The notes: generated by a model not told the origin, from the sequence alone. 18,833 nucleotides of DNA from an uncultured Eubacterium sp. (GCA_905233805.1 CAJOER010000075.1:1-18833); one strand, 5' to 3'. Positions 6,847 through 15,186 are shown, numbered from the stretch's first letter. A program made the numbers and translations.

Positions 6847-8095
6847 ATGAGAGTTTTAGTAGTCGGCTCAGGCGGCCGTGAGCACGCGCTGATTAAGAAA
6901 ATTAAAGAGTCTGATAAGGTTGATTATATTGCCTGCTGTCCGGGTAACGGCGGAATTTCCTACGACGCCGAATGCTTTCCCGTCGGCGCAACGGATATTG
7001 ACGGAGTAGTTGCGCTTGCCAGGGAAATAAAGGCGGACTTTGTTGCAGTCGCGCCCGACGACCCGCTTGTTGACGGTATGGTTGACGCGCTCAACGCCGA
7101 GGGCTTTAAGACTTTCGGACCTAATAAGGCGGCGGCAATTATTGAAGGCTCTAAGGTGTTCTCAAAAAATCTTATGCTCAAATACGGTATTCCCACCGCT
7201 GAGTATAAGGTGTTTGACAATCCTGCCGACGTAATTGAATATATCAAAGAGAAAAACGAATTCCCGACGGTTATCAAGGCTGACGGACTCGCTCTCGGCA
7301 AGGGCGTAATTATTCCCGAAACTCTTGACGACGCAATCGCGGGCGTAAAAGAGATTATGGAGGACAAGATTTTCGGCGCAAGCGGAAATAACGTCGTAGT
7401 CGAGGAATTCCTCACGGGTCCCGAGGTTTCGGTTCTTGCGTTTACCGACGGCAAAACGATTATTCAAAAGAGCGCTTGACGGCGATAAGGGACTTAACAC
7501 GGGCGGTATGGGCACGGTATCCCCGAACCCGTATTATACCGACGAGGTGGCCAAAGAGTGTATGGAAAAGATTTTCCTTCCTACAATCGAGGCTATGAAC
7601 AAAGAGGGAAGAACCTTTAAAGGCTGTCTTTATTTCGGCCTTATGATTACCCCTAAAGGACCGAAAGTAATCGAGTATAACTGCCGTTTCGGCGACCCCG
7701 AAACCCAGGTAGTTCTTCCTCGTCTTAAAACGGATATTATCGATATTTTCGAGGCGATTAACGAAGGAACTCTTTCGGACCTTGATATTGAGTGGGACGA
7801 TAAAGCCTGCACCTGCGTAATTATGGCGTCGGGCGGTTACCCGAAATCGTACCCGAAGGGTATTGAAATAAAGGGACTTAAAGACGGACAACTTGACGGC
7901 GTTACCGTTTACCACGCGGGAACCGCGATTAAAGACGGTAAACTCGTCACCGCAGGCGGACGAGTCCTCGGTGTTACGGCGCTCGGCGATACGCTCAGCG
8001 AGGCGCTTGAAAAATCTTATGAAGGCGTAAAGAAAATCGAATTTGAAAACGCCCACTACCGAAAAGATATCGGTCAGCGAGCATTAAAGGCATAA
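6847..8095 (+). pseudogene. purD: Phosphoribosylamine-glycine ligase PurD, frame broken near 7462
   Basis: ATP-grasp ligase joining phosphoribosylamine and glycine to form GAR. The start at 6847 has CGGAGG upstream. The first part (to 7479) has VVGSGGREHAL, APDDPLVDG, GSKVFSKNLMLKYGIPTA, IKADGLALGKGV and GPEVSVLAFTDGKTI. The second part runs in the +1 frame from about 7466: KRALDGDKGLNTGGMGT, MITPKGPKVIEYNCRFGDPE, then the C-terminal domain to 8095. Relatives have about nine residues of P-MVSSQDH type between GKTI and KRAL; here 4 bases remain, so about 23 bases are missing. Restoring them gives about 424 codons, the usual length. Last gene of the pur operon. Either an artefact or a real microdeletion. 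Confidence 0.92.
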
Positions 8096-8096
8096 T

Positions 8097-8124
8097 AAAA
8101 ACGGAGGTTTTAACCTCCGTTTTT
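8097..8124. terminator. Bidirectional terminator between purD and the corA gene
   Basis: An almost ideal hairpin (AAAAACGGAGGTT at 8097-8109 with its complement at 8112-8124, 2-base loop) is flanked by A and T runs, so it can stop transcription from both convergent operons. Confidence 0.9.
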
Positions 8125-9060
8125 TTAAAACCATTTTTTCCTTTTTCCGAGTATGAGAAGAGCTGCCACTACTAATCCCGATAGGATTATTACGTAAAGA
8201 TAGCCGTATTTCCACGCGAACTCGGGCATACTCTGAAAGTTCATTCCGTACCAGCCTACAATAAGAGTCAGCGGGAAGAAGATACTCGTTAAAACCGTGA
8301 AGAGTTTCATAGTGTTATTGAGTTTCAAATCAAGGGAAGAGGAATATGCATCCTGAAGATGCGTAACGGAACTTGAAAGCGAGTCAGCGTCTTCGCGCAG
8401 TCTTGTGATTTTCAGACCTAAGTTTGAAATATACCTTAAATCCTCGCTGTCAAAAATATCGTTTTCGTTTTCCTCGATAGCGTCGGTGATATCGAGAAGC
8501 TGCTCGTAATAATTGTGCATAGTCAGAAGCTGCTTTTTAAGATTGAGCATATCGAGGTTGAAATCGTCTTCAGTCTTTTCTTTTATTATATCCTCTTCAA
8601 GTTCGGTAATAGTGTTGCCGAGGTCTTCAATATACTTGAAATCATTTGAGATAAGCAGGTCGATAAATGCATAAATAACCTTTTCGAGCGTAGCCGTCTG
8701 ATAGGGATATCTCTCTACCGCAGCCATGAACTTGCTTTTTGTGGATTCGTCGTAATCCTCAACGTCAACAACGATAATCATATTCTTTTTAATGTAAAGC
8801 GCTACGCAGTCCTCGCGACCGTTTTTGTCATTAGGATTAATAATCCTCAGCTCCGTGAAGGTGTATTCGTCGTAAATTTCAACTCCCGAACGGAAGTTTT
8901 TGTTTGCGATTTTGCACGCGTCAACGGTAGAGGGCAGAAAGCCGAGCGTTTCGCTTATTTCTTCAAGCTGCGAAGTGTTAACATAGCCCGCGGTAATATA
9001 GTTTTCGTCAATCTCGTCAAGGCTTATTTTTTTGAGTTTTTTATTAATCTGATAAAGCAT
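8125..9060 (-). CDS. CorA-family divalent cation transporter
   Basis: Pentameric membrane channel of the MIT superfamily, moving Mg2+ (or Co2+/Ni2+, or Zn2+ in ZntB-like members). 311 residues from the preferred ATG at 9060, which has AGGTG 6 bases upstream; a GTG three codons earlier directly abuts the stop of the upstream gene and lacks a site. A long acidic, helical cytosolic domain fills the first 240 residues. Two C-terminal membrane helices follow, with the signature YGMNF at the end of the first, then SMPEFAW in the periplasmic-side loop, and a KRKKWF tail. Last gene of the minus-strand operon, ending on the shared terminator. Substrate cannot be decided from sequence alone. Confidence 0.92.
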   Translation of the reverse strand: MLYQINKKLKKISLDEIDENYITAGYVNTSQLEEISETLGFLPSTVDACKIANKNFRSGVEIYDEYTFTELRIINPNDKNGREDCVALYIKKNMIIVVDVEDYDESTKSKFMAAVERYPYQTATLEKVIYAFIDLLISNDFKYIEDLGNTITELEEDIIKEKTEDDFNLDMLNLKKQLLTMHNYYEQLLDITDAIEENENDIFDSEDLRYISNLGLKITRLREDADSLSSSVTHLQDAYSSSLDLKLNNTMKLFTVLTSIFFPLTLIVGWYGMNFQSMPEFAWKYGYLYVIILSGLVVAALLILGKRKKWF

Positions 9061-9069
9061 TGATTTCAC

Positions 9070-9366
9070 CTACAAATATTTTTTCATATGATTTATTCCG
9101 AGTACGAAAAACAAGGCGAAAAGTACGCCTGTAATGACTCCCGCAACCGCCGTGTTTATAAGAAACGACAGCGCGCCGCCGAATATAGGCGGAATTGCAA
9201 GAAGTGCAATCATTTTTCCGAATTCCTTCGTGTATTTCTCTTTGTCGGGAGGGTTGGTAGCCCAGTTCCTCAAAATGTTATCATAGTTGCCGCCGGCGAG
9301 AAATAATGCGTAAATCAGAAGTCCTGCTCCGAAAGCAAACATCAATATAGCAAATGCGTATTCCAT
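9070..9366 (-). CDS. Small membrane protein, unknown function
   Basis: 98 residues that I do not recognise. Visible are three hydrophobic helices: residues 3-24 (FAILMFAFGAGLLIYALFL), about 52-70 (ALLAIPPIFGGALSFLI) and about 72-92 (AVAGVITGVLFALFFVLGI), with a basic end HMKKYL. A polar loop with several Lys, Asp and Pro lies between the first two. AAGGT sits 8 bases before the ATG. The gene begins 1 base after the Ig-like protein's stop and ends next to the corA gene, so it is co-translated with both. It might be a partner of the transporter or the surface protein, but that is only context. Confidence 0.7.
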   Translation of the reverse strand: MEYAFAILMFAFGAGLLIYALFLAGGNYDNILRNWATNPPDKEKYTKEFGKMIALLAIPPIFGGALSFLINTAVAGVITGVLFALFFVLGINHMKKYL

Positions 9367-9367
9367 A

Positions 9368-10180
9368 TTATTTTACCTTTATTTTAACCGTTTTACTGAC
9401 TTTTTTATAACCTCTTCCGTCGGCGTATACGTAAACTCCCGCCACTGCTTTATAAGTACCCTTTTTATTTAGCTTTTTAATCTTGAAGGTTGCAACGCCC
9501 TTGGTGTTGGTTTTTACGTAATAGGTTTTGCCGTTGACTTTTAAATAAATCTTAGCGTGTATTATCGGCTGATTTTTAGTGTTTTTAATAGTAATGCTGT
9601 ATTTTTTCGTTTTTGCTTTTGCTTTAAAGGTTTTGTTTTTTGCAATAAGCTTAGGGGTTGATTTTTTAACGGTTATCTTTATTGATTTACTTGATTTTTC
9701 ATAATCCGCATTTCCGTCGAAGGTAATTGCCGCGGTATAGGTTTTCGGCAGTAATCCGTCGGTCGTAATCTTAAATTGACCTTTACTGTCGGTTTTATAC
9801 TTTTCAACTTTATCGTTCAGCTTTACGCTGAGATTTAAACCGCTCAGCGCCGTGCCGTCCTCGTCTTTTAACGTGATAAGAGTGAATTTTTTATTATCGA
9901 AAGTAGCGCTTATATCGCTTCCTGTAATACTTGTCTTTTTCTTGCCGAAAACCGTAAAGTCAGATGAAATGCTGCCCTCGTTCGTGTTATCGTCGCCGCT
10001 GTAAAGGACCTGGACGGTGTTTTTTTTCTGAGCCGCAGCACCTGATTCAAGCGCTGACTGAATATTTGTATTAAGCTCTGTAAATGATTTCGGCTGAGTA
10101 TCTTGAGCAAAACAGACTAAGGGAATATTCAGCATACAAACGGCTAAGAGTACTGCAACCGGTCTTTTTAAAAGCTTCAT
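9368..10180 (-). CDS. Secreted Ig-like repeat protein, similar in style to methanogen adhesin-like proteins
   Basis: 270 residues. A signal peptide (basic MKLLKRP, hydrophobic core, likely cleavage after CFA near residue 25) is followed by a Ser/Thr/Asn-rich stretch. Two beta-sandwich modules come next: about 85-172 (GTALSGLNLSVKLND ... TYTAAITFDGNADYE) and about 174-270 (TPKLIAKNKTFKAKAKTKKY ... TNTKGVATFKIKKL). The module pattern (NTKGxATFKIxxLxKKGTYKA, VKIKVK end) is what I know from Ig-like repeats of Methanobrevibacter and Methanosphaera adhesin-like proteins. No LPXTG or other sorting signal and no membrane anchor is seen. The start overlaps the glycosyltransferase stop by ATGA and has AAGGAGG upstream. 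It is Lys-rich (pI clearly basic), unlike its neighbours. Role: probably cell-surface or matrix binding; inference only. Confidence 0.82.
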   Translation of the reverse strand: MKLLKRPVAVLLAVCMLNIPLVCFAQDTQPKSFTELNTNIQSALESGAAAQKKNTVQVLYSGDDNTNEGSISSDFTVFGKKKTSITGSDISATFDNKKFTLITLKDEDGTALSGLNLSVKLNDKVEKYKTDSKGQFKITTDGLLPKTYTAAITFDGNADYEKSSKSIKITVKKSTPKLIAKNKTFKAKAKTKKYSITIKNTKNQPIIHAKIYLKVNGKTYYVKTNTKGVATFKIKKLNKKGTYKAVAGVYVYADGRGYKKVSKTVKIKVK

Positions 10181-11416
10181 TTCTGTTCCTCCTTACAGCT
10201 ACCGTCTTTTTGCTTGTTGTCAGATTTGAGAAGAGATTTTATTTTTTCAGGAAGCCATGTGATTGCGCTTCCTATGCGGTATGCGCTTGAATTTTTGATT
10301 TTTTTGATTCTTCTTTTGAGTTTCTTCTTTTCTTTTTTCAGTTTCTTTTTTTGCTTTTTAAGTTTTTTTACTTTAAGAGTCAGCTCTTCATTTGCTTTTT
10401 GAAGTTCTTCTTTTTCTCCCAGTAAAACCGCGTTTTGTTTTTCGGTTTCAATTCTTTTATAATAATTATCAAAACGGGAAACCTGAAGCTCTGTAGGATA
10501 AACCACAGTCTGTTCAAAAAGAACGCGCTCATCGGGTTCCAAATCAAAACGCTTATTTTTTTCTTCTTCGCTTAATGCGCGGTATCTGTTAACGGCAATC
10601 TTCTGTCGCGTAACAGGGCGTTCATATTCATAATAACCGTGGTCTTCACCGTTGATGCACTCGGGATGACTTGCAAGATACTCCCTGATATCACACGCGG
10701 CGCGGAAAACGCCGTAGCAGTTTTCAAATGTATATTCCGAGTTTGTAATGGAGGCTTCGCGCATTCGGTTTTTATACAGGGTTTTATTTATGCAGCCGCA
10801 ACGCGACAGAGTCATAAACGCCATAAACATCCAGTATTCGTCCTCATATATAACCCCGGGACGGAACCACAGTTCGTTATCAAGAAACGCTGAACGGAGT
10901 ATTACGCAGGACCAGACGGTAACGACAACGGATACTTTTGCGGAAAGTTCGCGGAAAAGTTCTTTTCCGTCATATACCTTTTCGCCGTCAAGTTCTCTTT
11001 CATAGTATTGTTCGTTCATGAATTGCGCGGCTTTTTCGTTTTTCTCTCCTTCACCGAAGGCGACCGCGTTGAAGCATACGTATTCGAGGTTCCGTTTTTC
11101 CATATCGTCAACGCAGAGTTCAAGCGTTTCAGGCTCTATAATATCGTCGCTGTCCATAAAATAGAGATACTTGCCCTTCGCTTTTCGAACGCCCGCATTG
11201 CGTGCCTCTGAAGGCCCTTTGTTATCCTGCTTGATTATTAAAATACGGCTGTCGCGCGAAGCGTATTCTTTAAGAATTTTCAACGCAGATTATTTCCAAA
11301 TCGGTAAGAGTCTGTCCCGTTATACTGTCAAGACATTCCGCCAGCCACGGCTCCACGTTGTATACGGGTATAACGACCGATACGACAGGCGTTTTATTAT
11401 TTTCAGTATTATTCAT
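10177..11416 (-). pseudogene. GT2-family glycosyltransferase with C-terminal coiled coil, frame broken near 11283
   Basis: Predicted to transfer a sugar from a nucleotide-sugar, probably for a surface polysaccharide or protein glycan. The true start is the ATG at 11416 (AGGAGG upstream): PVVSVVIPVYNVEPWL, then TLTDLEIICV, after which the frame ends at 11270. The body continues in another frame from about 11283: LKILKEYASRDSRI, NKGPSEARNAGV, the DSDD metal motif, and IYEDEYW as likely catalytic acid region. The family's DDGSTDxS segment (about 8 residues) is exactly what is missing, about 26 bases; a TTGA direct repeat at both edges could explain it. C-terminal residues form a Lys/Glu-rich coiled coil, then SSAYRIGSAITWLPEKI. 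Overlaps the next gene by 4 bases. Confidence 0.88.
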
Positions 11417-11447
11417 TTTTTAACCTCCTGTCTTCGGCCGTTTTAAT

Positions 11448-11570
11448 TTAAAGCGTTAACGAGAGCTCGATTTCATCATCAAAGACCTCTCCCGTTTCCT
11501 TAAAGCCTTTTCTTTTATATAAATTCAGCGCAGGGATATTATCTTCCGATATTTCAATAAGTTTTATCAA
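11448..11570 (-). pseudogene. C-terminal remnant of a GNAT acetyltransferase
   Basis: A 40-codon stretch on the minus strand ends at 11448. It reads LIKLIEISEDNIPALNLYKR, then KGFKETG and ELSLTL. SEDNIPALNLYKRKGF is the typical last helix-strand part of GNAT N-acetyltransferases, which are normally about 150 residues. Upstream the frame closes at once (TGA at 11580-11582) and the PPC gene begins within 32 bases, so the acetyl-CoA binding core is gone. A TTG at 11570 with GAGGTG upstream could still start translation, but the product would lack the fold. Its acceptor cannot be told. Confidence 0.72.
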
Positions 11571-11601
11571 TTTAACACCTCATTAATCTGGATATTTGCA
11601 G

Positions 11602-12036
11602 CTATTCAAAGTTCCAGAATCCCGTTCCCGTTTCCGGGTCGCGTTTTCTTTTGATTGTACCGCCTTTTACAGGTCTGAGTTCTATCTCGGCAGTATAGAG
11701 AACCGTTGTCGCCTTCAAATGACCGGCTGCCATTTTATGCTCGGTGCCTTCCTTGTATGAGAACGCAGCGTGCGCGTGATGACAAAGACGGCCGTTCTCA
11801 GGAGCAATATTCCCCGTGATATTAATGAGTTCCAGCATACCGTCGATTATCTCTGTTTCAAATTCTCCTTTATCGGGAATAAAGGTCTGAAGCTCGGCGT
11901 GACTGCACCCGCCGATACCTGTAAAAACGGCGGACTCAATGTTTTCCTTTTTGCATACACGAAGCAGTTCGGTTATAACCTCTTCGCCTTTATCAATTCT
12001 GATATAGCATACGTCGTTCATTATGCGATAATCCAT
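11602..12036 (-). CDS. PPC/DUF296 domain protein
   Basis: 144 residues, one whole PPC (plants and prokaryotes conserved, DUF296) domain, known to form trimers; the bacterial function is unsettled. Visible features are RIDKGEEVITELL near residues 14-26, VFTGIGGCSHAEL near 37-49, and a likely metal site made by CHHAHAAF near 84-91 together with AGHL near 103-106. The end is ETGTGFWNFE. AGGAGG precedes the ATG. It lies 14 bases after the 4Fe-4S protein and just before the GNAT remnant in the same transcript. The gene seems intact. Confidence 0.85.
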   Translation of the reverse strand: MDYRIMNDVCYIRIDKGEEVITELLRVCKKENIESAVFTGIGGCSHAELQTFIPDKGEFETEIIDGMLELINITGNIAPENGRLCHHAHAAFSYKEGTEHKMAAGHLKATTVLYTAEIELRPVKGGTIKRKRDPETGTGFWNFE

Positions 12037-12050
12037 ACTTACCTCCTAAG

Positions 12051-12833
12051 TTACAGCGCGTCCTTCGGGCAGTTCTTTACGCACTCCATACAAAGAATGC
12101 ATTCGGTACCGTTTTTACGCTTTCTTGAATTGTCCGTTACGTCTACGTCCATCGGGCATACGCTTTTGCATTTACCGCAGGATACGCATTTTTCCTCGTC
12201 GCATTTCACTCTCACGAGGGAAAAATAGCTCATGGGCTTTAAGAATACCGTTATCGGGCAGATGTATTTACAAAAAGCGCGGTTGTCTTTGAAAACGAAT
12301 GCAAGAATAATCCCGCAGATATAGTAGGCAATATTTCCGATTATAAATGCCCAAAGCATTATTCGCTCAATGTTTCCGACCTTCGCAAGGAACAGTGCGG
12401 AAACGAAAATCAGCGACGCCGCAAAAGTCAGGTAGCTGAGCCATCCGAGCTTTTGCCTCGGCTGCTGCGGCGTTTTATACTAGCCGCACCAACCCCTGCC
12501 GAATATGAGCGGGCCGAATATCTTGGCAACTGCATAGTGAATGGTTGCCGCCTCAAATACGCCTGTGAACAGATAATACCAAAAGCCCTCAATCTGCATA
12601 TTTTCTCTGCAAATCAGCCCGAGATAAACGAGCATATAAAGCCCTACCATAAGCTGAACTACCCGCCTTGCGTGTCTGTAATGCCTGATAAAGAGAAATA
12701 TTCCTAGCGATACGGCAAAGCCGATATAGCTGAAATTAAAAAGATAGAATAAGTTGTCCTTTATAAGCCAGAGCGCTATTGCCACAGACTCAAACAATAT
12801 GAACATTCCTATAGGTAAAAATGCTTTTTTCAA
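12051..12833 (-). pseudogene. Membrane 4Fe-4S binding protein (NapH/YccM-like), broken by in-frame TAG
   Basis: Predicted membrane electron-transfer protein with several helices and two cytosolic [4Fe-4S] clusters. The N-terminal part (12833-12480) has about four hydrophobic helices and ends FGRGWCG followed by TAG. The same frame then continues: YKTPQQPRQKLGW, two more helices, the FCKYICP motif, then C-x2-C-x2-C-x3-CP (KCVSCGKCKSVCP) and a second set (CILCMECVKNCP). Relatives have a GWCGYACWTAMVLDLLP-like segment at the stop, so about 36 bases are missing in frame and the TAG looks formed by the junction. Sits between rlmD and the PPC gene. Electron donor and acceptor unknown; not linked here to a Nap or Nos cluster. 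Confidence 0.85.
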
Positions 12834-12855
12834 TTATACACCTCTGAATATCCGA

Positions 12856-13958
12856 TTATGCCCGTGTTAACAATGCGACCGCCTCGCAGTGCACTGTGTG
12901 GGGAAACATATCGACCCCTTGAATTCTTTTTACTTTATATGCTTTAGTAAGCGTCTGTAAATCCCTTGCAAGCGTTTCGGGATTGCAGGAGATATATACT
13001 ATCTTTTTCGGGCTTAGTTTTATAAGCGATTTTAAAAACTTGACGCTTGAGCCTGCGCGCGGCGGGTCAAGAAATGCGACGTCAAATTTTTCGCCCTCTT
13101 TTGCCATATCCTCGGCGATTTCACCCGCGTCGCCGCAAAGGAAATATATATTTTCCGCGCCGTTTGCCTTTGCGTTTGAAACCGCGTCCTTAACCGCGCT
13201 TTTATTCAGTTCAACGCCGAGCGTCTGCTTTGCGTTCTTTGAGGCGATTAGTCCGATAGTTCCCGTTCCGCAGTAGGCGTCGAACACCGTTTCATTACCC
13301 GTAAGCCCTGCAAACTCCATAGCCGTGTTATACAGCTTTTCGCACTGAACGGGATTAACCTGATAAAACGAGTCGGGCGATATTCTGAACTTCATACCGC
13401 ACAGAGTATCCTCAATATAGCCCTTGCCGTAAAGAATAATATTCCGTGAGGAAAGGGTGAGGGGAATGCCGTCGGGGTTTACGTTCTGAACTACCGTCGT
13501 TATTTCGGGGTGCTCTTTAAGAAGCGCCTTTACAAAGTTGTTATTATCTCGCCCGTATTGTAACCGCACCTTACGAGCACGTGGCGCAGAAAGCCGAAGC
13601 CCTTTCTTTCGTCATACGCCCTGAACTTAAACGAGTCGCATAGCTTTCTTACACTTTTAACAATTTCACTTGCCTTTTTGTTTTCAATAAGGCAGGAGTC
13701 TGTCTGAATTATTTTTCCCGAGCCTGACTGAAATACGCCGGACGCGTTTTTCTTTCTTTTATAATCGTAAAAAAATGCGGACTGAACCTTGTTTCGGTAG
13801 TGGTACGGTTTTTCCATACCGATTATTTTTTCAATCCTGCAAAAACCCGAAAGGAGTCCTTCGAGTTTTTTCTGCTTATAGGCGAGCTGTTCCTCGTACG
13901 GCATATGCACAAGCTGACAGCCTCCGCATTTTTTGTTTACGCTGCAAGTTCTTTCCAT
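12856..13958 (-). pseudogene. 23S rRNA (uracil-5-)-methyltransferase, RlmD/RumA type, frame broken near 13545
   Basis: SAM-dependent m5U methyltransferase of the TrmA/RumA/RlmCD family. The N-terminal piece (13958-13530) starts directly with the iron-sulfur cysteines CSVNKKCGGC and has a fourth Cys in QTDSCLIE; no TRAM domain is present. It ends GEII then runs out of frame. The C-terminal piece (from about 13545 down to 12856) has NNFVKALLKEHPEITT, FYQVNP, the SAM loop FDAYCGTGTIGL, DPPRAG, the catalytic Cys in YISCNPETLARDL and a Glu near the end in HCEAVALL. The missing stretch, about 14 residues (VTGTPxFPSK type), is the most conserved of this part; around 40 bases are lost. Which uridine is modified cannot be decided. 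No good ribosome binding site; probably coupled to fprA. Confidence 0.9.
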
Positions 13959-13969
13959 AATATCAAGAC

Positions 13970-13991
13970 GGGAGGGCGCAAAAACCCTCCC
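13970..13991 (-). other. GC-rich hairpin in the fprA-rlmD gap
   Basis: GGGAGGG (13970-13976) pairs with CCCTCCC (13985-13991) around an 8-base loop, in the 39-base gap between the fprA stop and the rlmD start. No T-run follows on the minus strand, so it is at most a weak terminator or an mRNA processing or stability element. Confidence 0.45.
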
Positions 13992-13997
13992 ACAAAA

Positions 13998-15158
13998 CTA
14001 TACGTTTTTAATGATTTCGTCTGCAAGCTCTTCAAGCTCTTTTATATTTTCGTCTGTAAGTCTTGTTTTGATTGAAACGGTTTTATCAAGAATACTGATA
14101 TCCTTCATTTTTTCAAATTCCGCCTTCATTGTGCGGATTGCGCTCGGCGCCCATGAGGTATTCTCAACGAGGGCGACCGTTCTGTTCTGGAACGCCTTGT
14201 GCTCAAGATGATGAAGGTAATCGCTCATCGGCGCGAAAACGCCTGCGTCATAGCTTGAAGCCATACAGAGAAGAACGCTGTGGCGGAAGCCGTCCTCAAC
14301 GCATTCTGCAATATCGTCTCTCGAAAGGTCAGCCATAGCAACTCTCGGGCATCCCTTTGCTTCAAGAATTTCCTTCATCTTTTCAGCGGCTTCAAGAGTG
14401 TTGCCGTGAATTGAAGCGGCGGCGATGAATACGCCCCTGTTCTCGGGTTCGTACTTTGACCACGTATCGTAAAGTTTAACTACCTCGGGGATTGTATCCG
14501 AAAGCACGGGGCCGTGGAGCGGGCAGATAAAGTCAATATCAAGTCCGCCGAGCTTTGCAAGAACTGCCTGAACCTGTTTGCCGTATTTGCCTACTATGTT
14601 GAAATAATAGCGCCTTGCCTCGCAGCTCCAGCCCTCGTCTGCGTCAACGGTTCCGAACTTGCCGAAGGCGTCGGCAGAGAAGAGAATCTTATCCTTTTCG
14701 TCATAGCTTACCATAACCTCGGGCCAGTGAACCATGGGCGCCATAAAGAAGGTGAGTTTGTGTTCTCCGAGGGATAGCTCGTCCTTTTCCTTTACGGCTA
14801 TTATTCTTTCAGAAGGGATATCCGAAAACTGGGGGAACATCCTCAAAGCGCCCTGGGAGATAACGATTTTTGAAGCGGGATATTTCTCGGCGAAAACGTC
14901 AATGCTCGCGGAGTGGTCAGGCTCCAAATGGTGAACGATAAGATAGTCGGGCGTCTTTCCGCCGAGTATCTTATCAAGATTGTCAAGCCATCTGTCTACG
15001 GCGATTTTATCAACGCCGTCGCATACCGCAATCTTTTCGTCAAGTATAACGTATGAGTTATACGCCATACCTTTTTCAAGCATATACTGGCCTTCGAAAA
15101 GGTCGATTTCATAATCGTTTACGCCTGCATATTTAACTGTATCCGTAATTTTTACCAT
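13998..15158 (-). CDS. fprA: A-type flavoprotein / flavodiiron protein (O2 or NO reductase)
   Basis: Soluble enzyme that reduces O2 to water or NO to N2O, protecting strict anaerobes. 386 residues, near the usual 390-400. The N-terminal metallo-beta-lactamase-like domain holds the diiron ligands: His77, Glu79, Asp81 and His82 in HHLEPDH, a His in MVHWPEV, Asp in SADAFGKFG and His in CPLHGPV. The C-terminal flavodoxin domain (from about 250) begins IAAASIHGNTLEAA, the FMN phosphate loop, and contains MASSYDAGVF and ENTSWAPSA. No rubredoxin or flavin reductase domain is fused, so it needs a separate electron donor. GGAG lies upstream of the ATG. First gene of the long minus-strand unit. O2 versus NO cannot be chosen from sequence. 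Confidence 0.94.
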   Translation of the reverse strand: MVKITDTVKYAGVNDYEIDLFEGQYMLEKGMAYNSYVILDEKIAVCDGVDKIAVDRWLDNLDKILGGKTPDYLIVHHLEPDHSASIDVFAEKYPASKIVISQGALRMFPQFSDIPSERIIAVKEKDELSLGEHKLTFFMAPMVHWPEVMVSYDEKDKILFSADAFGKFGTVDADEGWSCEARRYYFNIVGKYGKQVQAVLAKLGGLDIDFICPLHGPVLSDTIPEVVKLYDTWSKYEPENRGVFIAAASIHGNTLEAAEKMKEILEAKGCPRVAMADLSRDDIAECVEDGFRHSVLLCMASSYDAGVFAPMSDYLHHLEHKAFQNRTVALVENTSWAPSAIRTMKAEFEKMKDISILDKTVSIKTRLTDENIKELEELADEIIKNV

Positions 15159-15186
15159 AGTTTTTCTCCTTAATTATACTATTTAT

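Noticed and set aside
10177..11283. Glycosyltransferase starting at TTG 11283
   Set aside because: The N-terminal VVSVVIPVYN segment with an AGGAGG site is present just upstream in another frame, so the real start is the ATG at 11416.
12477..12485. TAG in the 4Fe-4S gene as a pyrrolysine codon
   Set aside because: About 12 conserved residues are missing at the same place, so the stop is better explained as a deletion junction; no pyl genes are seen in the window.
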